Assembly (NCBI GenBank): GCA_963457665.1
Contig: OY735224.1
Coordinates: forward strand, 47,683,311-47,747,310
From: Thysanoteuthis rhombus
Lineage: Eukaryota; Mollusca; Cephalopoda; Oegopsida; Thysanoteuthidae
Direction: 5' to 3'
Length of the DNA: 64,000 nt
The position numbers and the translations under genes were made by a program. Shown piece after piece: positions 44,201-58,542 of this stretch; the stretch's first letter is position 1, and the number at the start of each line of letters is the position of its first letter. Under the pieces are notes generated by a model. That model was not told the origin of the DNA. It did not search any database and saw only the letters and a list, made by a program, of their open reading frames with translations.

Positions 44201-46484
44201 AGTTTCCAGGAAGCCATTTAGACTAAAATTCACAATCGTCCTTTAGGGACTCTTTCTGTTTTGGGGAGGAGAACAGTAAAATTGAACCTTAATATAGTCT
44301 GTTAGACTTTATTTAGTTTTCAGAAAGCCTTTTAGACTAAAATTGACAATCGTCCTTTAGGGACTCTTTTTGTTTTCTGGAGGAAAACAGTGAAATTGAA
44401 CCTGAAAATAGTCTGTTAGACTTTATTTAGTTTTCAGAAAGTCTTTTAGACTAAAATTCACAATTGTCCTTTAGGGACTCTTTTTGTTTTCTGGAGGAAA
44501 ACAGTGAAATTGAACCTGAAAATAGACTGTTAGACTTTATTTAGTTTCCAGGAAGACTTTTAGACTAAAATTCACAATTGTCCTTTAGAGACACTTTTTG
44601 TTTTTGGGGGTAGAACAGTGAAATTGAACCTGAAAATAGTCTGTTAGACTTTATTTAGTTTCCAGGAAGCCATTTAGACTAAAATTCACAATCGTCCTTT
44701 AGGGACTCTATTTGTTTTCGGGAGGAAAACAGTGAAATTGAACCTGAAAATAGTCTGTAAGACTTTATTTAGTTTCCAGGAAGCCATTTAGACTAAAATT
44801 CACAATTGTCCTTTAGGGACTCTTTTTGTTTTGGGGAGGAGAACAGTGAAATTTAACCTGAAAATAGTCTGTGAGACTTTATTTAGTTTTCAGAAAGCCT
44901 TTTAGACTAAAATTCACAATCGTCCTTTAGGGACTCTTTTTGTTTTCTGGAGGAAAACAGTGAAATTGAACCTGAAAATAGTCTGTGAGACTTTATTTAG
45001 TTCCCAAGAAGCGTTTTAGACTAAAATTCACAATTGTCCTTTAGGGATTCTTTTTGTTTTCTGGAGGAAAACAGTGAAATTGAACCTGAAAATAGTCTTT
45101 GAGACTTTATTTAGTTTCCAGGAAGCCTTTTAGACTAAAATTCACAATTGTCCTTTAGGGACTCTTTTTCTTTTCGGGAGGAAAACAGTGAAATTGAACC
45201 TGAAAATAGTCTGTGAGACTTTATTTAGTCTCCATGAAGCCTTTTAGACTAAAATTCACAATTGTCCTTGAGGGACTCTTTTTGTTTTCTGGAGGAAAAC
45301 AGTGAAATTGAACCTGAAAATAGTCTGTGAGACTTTATTTAGTTTCCAGGAAGCCTTTTAGACTATAATTCACAATCGTCCTTTAGGGACTCTTTTTGTT
45401 TTCGGGAGGAAAACAGTGAAATTGAACCTGAAAATAGTCTGTTAGACTTTATTTAGTTTCCAGGAAGCCTTTTAGACTAAAATTCACAATTGTCCTTTAG
45501 AGACACTTTTTGTTTTTGGGAGGAGAACAGTGAAATTGAACCTGAAAATAGTCTGTTAGACTTTATTTAGTTTTCAGAAAGCCTTTTAGACTAAAATTCA
45601 CAATTGTCCTTTAGGGACTCTTTTTGTTTTCGGGAGGAAAACAGTGAAATTGAACCTGAAAATAGTCTGTGAGACTTTATTTAGTTCCCAAGAAGCCTTT
45701 TAGACTAAAATTCACAATTGTCCTTTAGGGACTCTTTTTGTTTTCTGGAGGAAAACAGTGATATTGAACTTGAAAATAGTCTGTGAGACTTCATTTAGTT
45801 TCCAGGAAGCCTTCTGGACTATAATTCACAATCGTCCTTTAGGGACTCTTTTTGTTTTCTGGAGGAAAACAGTGAAATTGAACCTGAAAATAATCTGTAA
45901 GACTTTATTTAGTTTCCAGGAAGCCATTTAGACTAAAATTCACAATTGTCCTTTAGGGACTCTTTCTGTTTTGGGGAGGAGAACAGTAAAATTGAACCTT
46001 AAAATAGTCTGTTAGACTTTATTTAGTTTTCAGAAAGCCTTTTAGACTAAAATTGACAATCGTCCTTTAGGGACTCTTTTTGTTTTCTGGAGGAAAACAG
46101 TGAAATTGAACCTGAAAATAGTCTGTTAGACTTTATTTAGTTTTCAGAAAGTCTTTTAGACTAAAATTCACAATTGTCCTTTAGGGACTCTTTTTGTTTT
46201 CTGGAGGAAAACAGTGAAATTGAACCTGAAAATAGTCTTTGAGACTTTATTTAGTTTCCAGGAAGCCTTTTAGACTAAAATTCACAATTGTCCTTTAGGG
46301 ACTCTTTTTGTTTTCGGGAGGAAAACAGTGAAATTGAACCTGAAAATAGTCTGTGAGACTTTATTTAGTTCCCAAGAAGCCTTTTAGACTAAAATTCACA
46401 ATAGTCCTTTAGGGACTCTTTTTGTTTTCTGGAGGAAAACAGTGAAATTGAACCTGAGAATAGTCTGTGAGACTTTATTTAGTT
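41246..46484 (+). repeat. Satellite B higher-order block, copy 2 (5239 bp, 684-bp expansion)
   Basis: Same order of variants as copy 1. From the rare aaatagactgttagac (39281 / 44520) onward the offset is 5239, so 684 bp, exactly six monomers, were gained between about 43795 and 44520. The extra segment resembles 40260-40950 of copy 1, including gatattgaacttgaaaatag (40521, 44050, 45760). The block ends where copy 1 would reach tccatgag. Confidence 0.88.
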
Positions 46485-49400
46485 TCCAGGAAGCCTTTTA
46501 GACTAAAATTCACAATTGTCCTCTAGGGACCCTTTTACTTTTCGGGAGGAAAACAGTGAAATTGAACCTGAAAATAGTCTGTGAGACTTTATTTAGTTTC
46601 CAGGAAGCCTTCTGGACTAAAATTCACAATCGTCCTTTAGGGACTCTTTTTGTTTTCTGGAGGAAAACAGTGAAATTGAACCTGAAAATAATCTGTTGGA
46701 CTTTATTTAGTTTCCAGGAAGCCTTTTGGACTAAAATTCACAATCGTCCTTCAGGGACTCTTTTTGTTTTTGGGAGGAGAACAGTGAAATTGAACCTGGA
46801 AATAGTCTGTTAGACTTTATTTAGTTTTCAGAAAGCCTTTTATACTAAAATTCACAATCGTCCTTTAGGGACTCTTTTTTTTTTCTGGAGGAAAACAGTG
46901 AAATTGAACCTGAAAATAGTCTGTGAGACTTTATTTAGTTTTCAGAAAGCCTTTTAGACTAAAATTCACAATCGTCCTTTAGGGACTCTTTTTGTTTTCT
47001 GGAGGAAAACAGTGAAATTGAACCTGAAAATAGTCTGAGAGGCTTTATTTAGTTTCAAGGAAGCCTTTCAGACTCAAATTCACAATCGTCCTTTAGGGAC
47101 TCTTTTTGTTTTCGGAAGGAAAACAGTGAAATTGAACCTGAAAATAGTCTGTAAGACTTTATTTAGTTTCCAGGAAGCCTTTTAGACTGAAATTCACAAT
47201 CGTCCTTTAGGGACTCTTTTCGTTTTTGGGAGGAGAACAGTGAAATTGAACCTGAAAATAGTCTGTAAGACTTTATTTAGTTTTCAGAAAGCCTTTTAGA
47301 CTAAAATTCACAATTGTCCTTTAGGGACTCTTTTTGTTTTCGGGAGGGAAACAGTGAAATTGAACCTGAAAATAGTCTGTTAGACTTTATTTAGTTCCCA
47401 AGAAGCCTTTTAGACTAAAATTCACAATTGTCCTTTAGGGACTCTTTTTGTTTTCTGGAGGAAAACAGTGAAATTGAACCTGAAAATAGTCTGTTAGACT
47501 TTATTTAGTTTCCAGGAAGACTTTTAGACTAAAATTCACAATTGTCCTTTAGGGACTCTTTTTGTTTTGGGGAGGAGAACAGTAAAATTGAACCTTAAAA
47601 TAGTCTGTTAGACTTTATTTAGTTTTCAGAAAGCCTTTTAGACTAAAATTGACAATCGTCCTTTAGGGACTCTTTTTGTTTTCTGGAGGAAAACAGTGAA
47701 ATTGAACCTGAAAATAGTCTGTGAGACTTTATTTAGTTCCCAAGAAGCCTTTTAGACTAAAATTCACAATTGTTCTTTAGGGACTCTTTTTGTTTTCTGG
47801 AGGAAAACAGTGAAATTGAACCTGAAAATAGTCTGTTAGACTTTATTTAGTTTCCAGGAAGACTTTTAGACTAAAATTCACAATTGTCCTTTAGGGACTC
47901 TTTTTGTTTTGGGGAGGAGAACAGTGAAATTGAACCTGAAAATAGTCTGTTAGACTTTATTTAGTTTTCAGAAAGCCTTTTAGACTAAAATTCACAATTG
48001 TCCTTTAGGGACTCTTTTTGTTTTCTGGAGGAAAACAGTGAAATTGAACCTGAAAATAGTCTTTGAGACTTTATTTAGTTTCCAGGAAGCCTTTTAGACT
48101 AAAATTCACAATCGTCCTTTAGGGACTCTTTTTGTTTTCTGGAGGAAAACAGTGAAATTGAACCTGAAAATAGTCTGTTAGACTTTATTTAGTTTTCAGA
48201 AAGCCTTTTAGACTGAAATTCACAATAGTCCTTTAGGGACTCTTTTTGTTTTCGGGAGGAAAACAGTGAAATTGAACCTGAAAATAGTCTGTTAGACTTT
48301 ATATAGTTTCCAGGAAGACTTTTAGACTAAAATTCACAATTGTCCTTTAGGGACTCTTTTTGTTTTCTGAAGGAAAACAGTGAAATTGAACCTGAAAATA
48401 GTCTGTGAGACTTTATTTAGTTTCCAGGAAGCCTTTAAAACTAAAATTCACAATCGTCCTTGAGGGACTCTTTTTGTTTTCTGGAGGAAAACAGTGAAAT
48501 TGAACCTGAAAATAGTCTGTGAGACTTTATTTAGTTTCCAGGAAGCCTTTTAGACTAAAATTCACAATTGTCCTTTAGGGACTCTTTTTGTTTTCTGGAG
48601 GAAAACAGTGAAATTGAACCTGAAAATAGTCTGTTAGACTTTATTTAGTTTTCAGTAAGTCTTTTAGACTAAAATTCACAATTGTCCTTTAGGGACTCTT
48701 TTTGTTTTCTGGAGGAAAACAGTGAAATTGAACCTGAAAATAGTCTTTGAGACTTTATTTAGTTTCCAGGAAGCCTTTTAGACTAAAATTCACAATCGTC
48801 CTTTAGGGACTCTTTTTATTTTCTGGAGGAAAACAGTGAAATTGAACCTGAAAATAGTCTGTTAGACTTTATTTAGTTTTCAGAAAGCCTTTTAGACTGA
48901 AATTCACAATAGTCCTTTAGGGACTCTTTTTGTTTTCGGGAGGAAAACAGTGAAATTGAACCTGAAAATAGTCTGTTAGACTTTATTTAGTTTCCAGGAA
49001 GCCATTTAGACTAAAATTCACAATTGTCCTTTAGGGACTCTTTTTGTTTTCTGAAGGAAAACAGTGAAATTGAACCTGAAAATAGTCTGTGAGACTTTAT
49101 TTAGTTTCCAGGAAGCCTTTTAGACTAAAATTCACAATTGTCCTTTAGGGACTCTTTTTCTTTTCGGGAGGAAAACAGTGAAATTTAACCTGAAAATAGT
49201 CTGTGAGACTTTATTTAGTTTCCAGGAAGCCTTCTGGACTAAAATTCACAATCGTCCTTTAGGGACTCTTTTTGTTTTCTGGAGGAAAACAGTGAAATTG
49301 AACCTGAAAATAATCTGTTAGACTTTATTTAGTTTCAAGGAAGCCTTTTGGACTAAAATTCACAATCGTCCTTTAGGGACTCTTTTTTTTTTCTGGAGGA

Positions 49401-52400
49401 AAACAGTGAAATTGAACCTGAAAATAGTCTGTGAGACTTTATTTAGTTTTCAGAAAGCCTTTTAGACTAAGATTCACAATTGTCCATTAGGGACTCTTTT
49501 TTTTTTCTTGAGGAAAACAGTGAAATTGAACCTGAAAATAGTCTGAGAGGCTTTATTTAGTTTCAAGGAAGCCTTTCAGACTCAAATTCACAATCGTCCT
49601 TTAGGGACTCTTTTTGTTTTCGGGAGGAAAACAGTGAAATTGAACCTGAAAATAGTGTTTGAGACTTTATTTAGTTTCCAGGAAGCCTTTTAGACTAAAA
49701 TTCACAATCGTCCTTTAGGGACTCTTTTTGTTTTCTGGAGGAAAACAGTGAAATTGAACCTGAAAATAGTCTGTTAGACTTTATTTAGTTTTCAGAAAGC
49801 CTTTTAGACTGAAATTCACAATAGTCCTTTAGGGACTCTTTTTGTTTTCGGGAGGAAAACAGTGAAATTTAACCTGAAAATAGTCTGTTAGACTTTATTT
49901 AGTTTCCAGGAAGACTTTTAGACTAAAATTCACAATTGTCCTTTAGGGACTCTTTTTGTTTTCTGAAGGAAAACAGTGAAATTGATCCTGAAAATAGTCT
50001 GTGAGACTTTATTTAGTTTCCAGGAAGCCTTTTAAACTAAAATTCACAATCGTCCTTTAGGGATTCTTTTTGTTTTCTGGAGGAAAACAGTGAAATTGAA
50101 CCTGAAAATAGTCTGTGAGACTTTATTTAGTTTCCAGGAAGCCTTTTAGACTAAAATTCACAATTGTCCTTTAGGGACTCTTTTTCTTTTCGGGAGGAAA
50201 ACAGTGAAATTGAACCTGAAAATAGTCTGTTAGACTTTATTTAGTTTCCAGGAAGCCTTCTGGACTAAAATTCACAATCGTCCTTTAGGGACTCTTTTTG
50301 TTTTCTGGAGGAAAACAGTGAAATTGAACCTGAAAATAATCTGTTAGACTTTATTTAGTTTCCAGGAAGCCTTTTGGACTAAAATTCACAATCGTCCTTT
50401 AGGGACTCTTTTTTTTTTCTGGAGGAAAACAGTGAAATTGAACCTGAAAATAGTCTGTGAGACTTTATTTAGTTTTCAGAAAGCCTTTTAGACTAAGATT
50501 CACAATTGTCCATTAGGGACTCTTTTTTTTTTCTTGAGGAAAACAGTGAAATTGAACCTGAAAATAGTCTGAGAGGCTTTATTTAGTTTCAAGGAAGCCT
50601 TTCAGACTCAAATTCACAATTGTCCTTTAGGGACTCTTTTTGTTTTCGGGAGGAAAACAGTGAAATTGAACCTGAAAATAGTCTTTGAGACTTTATTTAG
50701 TTTCCAGGAAGCCTTTTAGACTAAAATTCACAATCGTCCTTTAGGGACTCTTTTTGTTTTCTGGAGGAAAACAGTGAAATTGAACCTGAAAATAGTCTGT
50801 TAAACTTTATTTAATTCTCAGAAAGCCTTTTAGACTAAAATTCACAATTGTCTTTTAGGGACTCTTTTTGTTTTCGGGAGGGAAACAGTGAAATTGAACC
50901 TGAAAATAGTCTGTGAGACTTTATTTAGTTCCCAAGAAGCCTTTTAGACTAAAATTCACAATTGTCCTTTAGGGACTCTTTTTGTTTTCTGGAGGAAAAC
51001 AGTGAAATTGAACCTGAAAATAGTCTGTTAGACTTTTTTTAGTTTCCAGGAAGACTTTTAGACTAAAATTCACAATTGTCCTTTAGGGACTTTTTTTGTT
51101 TTCTGGAGGAGAACAGTAAAATTGAACCTTAAAATAGTCTGTTAGACTTTATTTAGTTTTCAGAAAGCCTTTTAGACTAAAATTGACAATCGTCCTTTAG
51201 GGACTCTTTTTGTTTTCTGGAGGAAAACAGTGAAATTGAGCCTGAAAATAGTCTGTTAGACTTTATTTAGTTTTCAGAAAGTCTTTTAGACTAAAATTCA
51301 CAATTGTCCTTTAGGGACTCTTTTTGTTTTCTGGAGGAAAACAGTGAAATTGAACCTGAAAATAGTCTTTGAGACTTTATTTAGTTTCCAGGAAGCCTTT
51401 TAGACTAAAATTCACAATTGTCCTTTAGGGACTCTTTTTGTTTTCTGGAGGAAAACAGTGAAATTGAACCTGGAAATAGTCTGTGAGACTTTATTTAGTT
51501 TTCAGAAAGCCTTTTAGACTAAAATTCACAATCGTCCTTTAGGGACTCTTTTTGTTTTCTGGAGGAAAACAGTGAAATTGAACCTGGAAATAGTCTGTGA
51601 AACTTTATTTAGTTTCCAGGAAGCCTTTTAGACTAAAATTCACAATTGTCCTTTAGGGACTCTTTTTGTTTTCTGGAGGAAAACAGTGAAATTGAACCTG
51701 AAAATAGTCTGTGAGACTTTATTTAGTTTCCAGGAAGCCTTTTAGACTAAAATTCACAATCGTCCTTTAGGGACTCTTTTTGATTTCGGGAGGAAAACAG
51801 TGAAATTGAACCTGAAAATAGTCTGTAAGACTTTATTTAGTTTCCAGGAAGTCTTTTAGACTAAAATTCACAATCGTCCTTTAGGGACTCATTTTGTTTT
51901 GGGGAGGAGAACAGTGAAATTGAACCTGAAAATAGTCTGTTAGACTTTATTTAATTTTCAGAAAGCCTTTTAGACTAAAATTCACAATTGTCCTTTAGGG
52001 ACTCTTTTTATTTTCGGGAGGAGAACAGTGAAATTGAACCTGAAAATAGTCTTTGAGACTTCATTTAGTTTTCAGGAAGCCTTCTAGACTTAAATTCACG
52101 ATTGACCTTTAGGGACTCTTTTTGTTTTCGGGAGGAAAAAAGTGAAATTGAACCTGAAAATAGTCTGCAAGATTTTGTTTTTTTTCCAGGAAGCCTTCTG
52201 GACTCAAATTCACAATTGTCCTTTAGGGACTCTTTTTGTTTTCTGGAGGAAAACAGTGAAATTGAACCTGAAAAAAGTCTGTGAGACTTTATTTAGTTTC
52301 CAGGAAGCCTTTTAGACTAAAATGCACAATTGACCTTTAGGGACTCTTTTCGTTTTCTGGAGGAAAACAGTGAAATTGAACCTGAAAATAGTCTGTGAGA

Positions 52401-52530
52401 CTTTATTTAGTTTCCAGGAAGCCTTCTAGACTCAAATTCACAATTGTCCATTAGGGACTCTTTTTGTTTTCAGGAGGAAAACAGTGAAATTGAACATGAA
52501 AATAGTCTGTGAGACTCTATTTATTTTTTG
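46485..52530 (+). repeat. Homogenised satellite B core
   Basis: About 53 monomers of the gaggaaaacag / cctttagggactc type with internal nine-, eight- and six-monomer periodicities. Minor variants include gattcacaattgtccattag (49471, 50497) and gactgaaattcacaatagtcc (48211, 48895, 49807). Confidence 0.85.
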
Positions 52531-55393
52531 GGAAGTCTATGAGACTGAAAATTCACTAAGGTTTTGTCAATACTCTTTTTGTTTTCTGGAGGAAGCCAGT
52601 GAAATTAAACCCTGAAATAGTCTGCTGGACTTTATTTTGTTCCAAGGAATCTTTTAAGACTGATATTCACAATGGTCTCTTCAAGACTTTTCCCGTTTTC
52701 AGGAGGAAACCAGTGTAATTAAACCTGAAAATAGTCTGTGACACTTTATTTTGTTTCCAGGAACCTTTAAGATTGATATCAACAATGGTCTCTTCAAGAC
52801 TCCTATCGTTTTCGGGAGGAAGCCAGTTGAATTGAAACTGGAAAAAGTCTGCGATACTTTATTTTGTTTCCAGGAAGCTTTTAAGACTGAAATTTGCAAT
52901 GGTTCCTCCAATACTCTTTTTGTTTTCGGATGGAAGCCAGTTAAATTGAAACTGAAAATAGTCCGTGAGACTTTATTTTGTATCCAGGAAGCCTTTTAGA
53001 TTGAAATTCATAATTATCTCTTCAAGATGCTTTCCATTTCTGGGAGGAAACTAGTGAAATTGAACCAGTAAATAGTCTGTGAGACTTTAATTTGTTTCCA
53101 GGGGGCTTTTGAGACTGAAATTCACAATGGTCTCTTCAGCACTCTTTTTGTTTTCAGGAGGAAGCCAGTGAAAATAGTCTATGACACATTATTTCATTTT
53201 TAGCAAGTGTATGAGACTGAAATTCACAATGGTCTCTTCAAGACTCTTTTCGTTTTCAGGGGACGCCAGTGAAATTGAACCTGAATATAGTCTGGAAGAC
53301 TTTATTTTGTTTACAGAAAGCCTTTAAGACTCATATTCACAATGGTCTCTTCAAGACCTTTTCCGTTTTCAGTAGGAAACCAGTGATATTGAACCTGAAA
53401 ATAGTCTTTAAGACTATATTTCGTTCTTGGGAAATCTATGAGACTGAAATTCACAAAGGTCTCTTAGAGACCTTTTTCTTTTTCAGGAGGAAGCCAGTGA
53501 AATTGAACCCGAAAATAGTATGTGAGACTTTATTTTTTCTCTTCAAGACTCTTTTTGTTTTTGGGAGGTAACCAGTGAGATTAAACTTGAGAATAATCTT
53601 TGGGACTTCATTTTGTTCTCAGGAAACCTTTAAGACTGAAATTCAAAATGCTGAAAAAAGTCTGCGAGACTTTATTTTGTTCCCAGGAAGCTTTTAAGAC
53701 TGAAATTTGCAATGGTTTCTCCAATACTCTTTTTGTTTTCGGATGGAAGCCAGTTAAATTGAAACTGAAAATAGTCTGTGAGACTTAATTTTGTTTCCAG
53801 GAAGCTTTTAAGACTGAAATTTTCAAATGTATTTTCGAAACTGTTTTTATTTTCAGGGGGGGGCTAGTAAAATTGAACCAGAAAAATGTCGGTGAGACTT
53901 TATTTTGTTCCTGGGATGCCTTTAAGACGGAAATTCACACTTGTCTCTTCGAGATTCTTTTCAATTTTGGGGGGAAGCCAGTGAAATAGAACTTGAAAAT
54001 AGTCTGTGAGACTTTATTTAGTTTCCATGAGTCCTTTCAGACAAAAATTCACAATTGTCCTTTAGAGTTTCTTTTTTTTTTTGGGAGGAAAACAGTGAAA
54101 TTGAACCTGTAAATTGTCTGTTTGACTTTATTTAGTTTCCATGAAGCCTTTCAGACGGAAATTCACAATTGTCCTTTAGAGTCTTTTTTTTTTTTTCGGG
54201 AGGAAAACAGTGAAATTGAACCTGAAAATTGTCTGTTTGACTTTATTTAGTTTCCAGGAAGCCTTTTAGACAAAAATTCACAATCGTCCTTTAGAGTCTC
54301 TTTTTGTTTTCGGGAGGAATACAGTGAAATTGAACCTGAAAATAGTCTGTGAGACTTTATTTAGTTTCCAGGAAGCCTTTTAGACTAAAATTCACATTTG
54401 TCCTTTAGGGACTCTTTTTGTTTTTGGGAGGAAAACAGTGAAATTGAACCTGAAAATAGTCTGTTAGACTTTATTTAGTTTCCAGGAAGCCTTCTGGACT
54501 AAAATTCACAATTGTCCTTTAGGGACTCTTTTTGTTTTCTGGAGGAAAACAGTGAAATTGAACCTGAAAATAGTCTGTGAGACTTATTTAGTTTCCCGGA
54601 TGCCTTTTGGACTAAAATTCACAATCGTCCTTCAGGGACTCTTTTTGTTTTCTGGAGGAAAACAGTGGAATTGAACCTGAAACTAGTCTGTTAAACTTTA
54701 CTTATTTTCCAGGAATCCTTTTAGACTAAAATTCACAATTGTCCTTTAGGGACTCTTTTTGTTTTCGGGAGAAAACAATGAAATTGAATCTGAAAATAGT
54801 CTGCGAGACTTTATTTATTTTCCAGGAAGCCTTTTAGACTAAAATGCACAATTGTCCTTCAGGGACTCTTTTTGTTTTCGGGAGGAAAACAGTGAAATTA
54901 AACCTGAAAATAGTCTGCGAGACTTTATTTATTTTCCAGGAAGCCTCTGGACTAAAATTCACAACAGTCCTTTAGGGACTCTTTTTGTTTTCGGGAGGAA
55001 AACAGTGAAATTGAACCTGAAAATAGTCTGTGAGACTTTATTTAGTTTCCAGGAAGCCTTTTAGACTAAAATGCACAATTGACCTTTAGGGACTCTTTTT
55101 GTTTTCGGGTGGAAAACAGTGAAATTGAACCTGAAAATAGTCTGTGAGACTTTATTTAGTTTCCAGGAAGCCTTCCTGACTAAAATTCACAACTGTCCTT
55201 TAGGGACTCTTTTTGTTTTTGAGAGGAAAACAGTGAAATTGAACCTGAAAATAGTCTGTGAGACTTTATTTAGTTTCCAGGAAGCCTCCTAGACTCAAAT
55301 TCACAATCGTCCATCAGGGACTCTTTTTGTTTTCAGGAGGAAAACAGTGAAATCGAACATAAAAATAGTCTGTGAGACTCTATTTTGTTTTTG
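52531..55393 (+). repeat. Satellite B higher-order block of ~3 kb, copy 1
   Basis: It begins at ggaagtctatgagactgaa followed by attcactaaggttttgtc, a variant found also near 35667, 55394 and 58543. Length 2863 bp. It contains both ggaagccagtg-type and gaggaaaacag-type monomers. Confidence 0.85.
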
Positions 55394-58300
55394 GGAAGTC
55401 TATGAGACTGAAAATTCACTAAGGTTTTGTCAATACTCTTTTTGTTTCCTGGAGGAAACCAGTGAAATTGAACCTTGAAATAGTCTGCTGGACATTATTT
55501 TGTTCTAAGGAATCCTATAAGACTGATATTCACAATGGTCTCTTCAAGACTTTTCCCGTTTTCAGGAGGAAACCAGTGTAATTAAACCTGAAAATAGTCT
55601 GTTTCACTTTATTTTGTTTCCAGGAACCTTTAAGATTGATATCAACAATGGTCTCTTCAAGACTCTTTTTTTTTTCGGGAGGGAGCCAGTTGAATTGAAC
55701 CAGAAAAAAGTCTGCGATACTTTATTTTGTTTCCAGGAAGCTTTCAAGACTGAAATTTGCAATGGTTTCTCCAATACTCATTTTGTTTTCGGATGGAAGC
55801 CAGTTAAATTGAAACTGAAAATAGTCCGTGAGACTTTATTTTGTATCCAGGAAGCCTTTTAGATTGAAATTCATAATTATCTCTTCAAGATGCTTTCCAT
55901 TTCTGGGAGGAAACTAGTGAAATTGAACCAGTGAATAGTCTGTGAGACTTTAATTTGTTTCCAGGGGGCTTTTGAGACTGAAATTCACAATGGTCTCTTC
56001 AGCACTCTTTTTGTTTTCAGGAGGAAGCCAGTGAAAATAGTTTATGACACTTTATTTCGTTTTTAGCACATCTATGAGACTGAAATTCACAATGGTCTCT
56101 TCAAGACTCTTTTCGTTTTCAGGGAGAAGCCAGTGAAATTGAACCTGAAAATAGTCTGAAAGACTTTATTTTGTTTACAGAAAGCCTTTAAGACTCATAT
56201 TCACAATGGTCTCTTCAAGACCTTTTCCGTTTTCAGTAGGAAACCAGTGATATTGAACCTGAAAATAGTCTTTAAGACTATATTTCGTTCTTGGGAAATC
56301 TATGAGACTGAAATTCACAAAGGTCTCTTAGAGACCTTTCTCTTTTCCAGGAGGAAGCCAGTGAAATTGAACCCGAAAATAGTATGTGAGACTTTATTTT
56401 TTCTCTTCAAGACTCTTTTTGTTTTTGGGAGGTAACCAGTGAGATTAAACTTGAGAATAATCTTTGGGACTTCATTTTGTTCTCAGGAAACCTTTAAGAC
56501 TGAAATTCAAAATGCTGAAAAAAGTCTGCGAGACTTTATTTTGTTCCCAGGAAGCTTTTAAGACTGAAATTTGCAATGGTTTCTCCAATACTCTTTTTGT
56601 TTTCGGATGGAAGCCAGTTAAATTGAAACTGAAAATAGTCTGTGAGACTTAATTTTGTTTCCAGGAAGCTTTTAAGACTGAAATTCACAAATGTCTTTTC
56701 GAAACTGTTTTTATTTTCAGGGGGGAGCTAGTAAAATTGAACCAGAAAAATGTCGGTGAGACTTTATTTTGTTCCCGGGATGCCTTTAAGACGGAAATTC
56801 ACACTTGTCTCTTCGAGATTCTTTTCAATTTTGGGGGGAAGCCAGTGAAATAGAACTTGAAAACAGTCTGTGAGACTTTATTTAGTTTCCATGAGTCCTT
56901 TCAGACAAAAATTCACAATTGTCCTTTAGAGTTTCTTTTTTTTTTTGGGAGGAAAACAGTGAAATTGAACCTAAAAATAGTCTGTTAGACTTTATTTAGT
57001 TTCCATGAAGCTTTTCAGACAGAAATTCACAATTGTCCTTTAGGGACTCTTTTTGTTTTCCGGAGGAAAACAGTGAAATTGAACCAGAAAATAGTCTGCG
57101 AGACTTTATTTATTTTCCAGGAATCCTTTCAGACTCAAATTCACAATTGTCCTTTAGGGACTCTTTTTGTTTTCGGCAGGAAAACAATGAAATTGAATCT
57201 GAAAATAGTCTGCGAGACTTTATTTATTTTCCAGGAAGCCTTTTAGACTAAAATGCACAATTGTCCTTCAGGGACTCTTTTTGTTTTCGGGAGGGAAACA
57301 GTGAAATTGAACCTGGAAATAGTCTGCGAGACTTTATTTATTTTCCAGGAAGCCTTCTGGACTAAAATTCACAACAGTCTATGGGACTTTATTCAGTTTT
57401 CAGGAAGTCCTTCCGACTAAAATTCACAATTGTCCTTCAGGGACTCTTTTTGTTTTCGGGAGGAAAACAGTGAAATTGATCCTGAAAATAGTCTGTGAGA
57501 CTTTATTTTGTTTCCAGGAAGCCTTTCAGACTCATATTCACACTTGTCTTTCAGGGACTCTTTTTGTTTTTTGGAGGAAAACAGTGAAATTGAACCTGAA
57601 AATAATCTGTTAGACTTTATTTAGTTTCCAGGAAGCCTTCTGGACTAAAATTTACAACTGTCCTTTAGGGACTCTTTTTGTTTTTGGGAGGAAAACAGTT
57701 ATATTAAACCTGAAAATAGTCTGTTAGACTTTATTTAGTTTCCAGGAAGACATTTAGATTAAAATTCACAATTATCCTTTAGGGACTTTATTTGTTTTCT
57801 GGAGGAAAACAGTGGAATTGAACCTGAAAATAATCTGTTAGACTTTATTTAGTTTCCAGGAAGTCTTTCCCACTAAAATTCACAATCGTCTTTTAGGGAC
57901 TCTTTTCGTTTTCGAGAGGAAAACAGTGGAATTGAACCTGAAAATAGTTTGTGAGACTTTATTTAGTTTCCAGGAAGCCTTTTAGACTAAAATGCACAAT
58001 TGTCCTCCGGGGACTCTTTTTGTTTTCGGGAGGAAAACAGTGAAATTGAACCTGAAAATAGTCTGTGAGACTTTATTTAGTTTCCAGGAAGCCTTTAAGA
58101 CTGAAATTCATAATTGTCTTTTAGGGACTCTTTTTGTTTTCGGGAGGAAAACAGTGAAAATGAACCTGAAAAAAGTCTGCGAGACTTTATTTAGTTTCCA
58201 GGAAGCCTTTAAGACTGAAATTCATAATTGTCTTTTAGGGACTCTTTTTGTTTTCGGCAGGAAAACAATGAAATTGAATCTGAAAATAGTCTGCGAGACT

Positions 58301-58542
58301 TTATTTATTTTCCAGGAAGCCTTTTAGACTAAAATGCACAATTGTCCTTCAGGGACTCTTTTTGTTTTCGGGAGGAAAACAGTGAAATTGAACCTGGAAA
58401 TAGTCTGCAAGACTTTATTTATTTTCCAGGAAGCCTTCTGGACTAAAATTCAAAATTGTCCTTTAGAGTCCCTTTTTGTTTTCGGGAGGAAAACAGTGAA
58501 ATTGAACATGAAAATAGTCTGTGAGACTCTATTTTGTTTTTG
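55394..58542 (+). repeat. Satellite B higher-order block of ~3 kb, copy 2
   Basis: 3149 bp, 286 bp longer than copy 1, through additional gaggaaaacag-type monomers near 57000-58500. Variants atatcaacaatggtctc and aaaatgctgaaaaaagtc keep their order. Confidence 0.85.
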
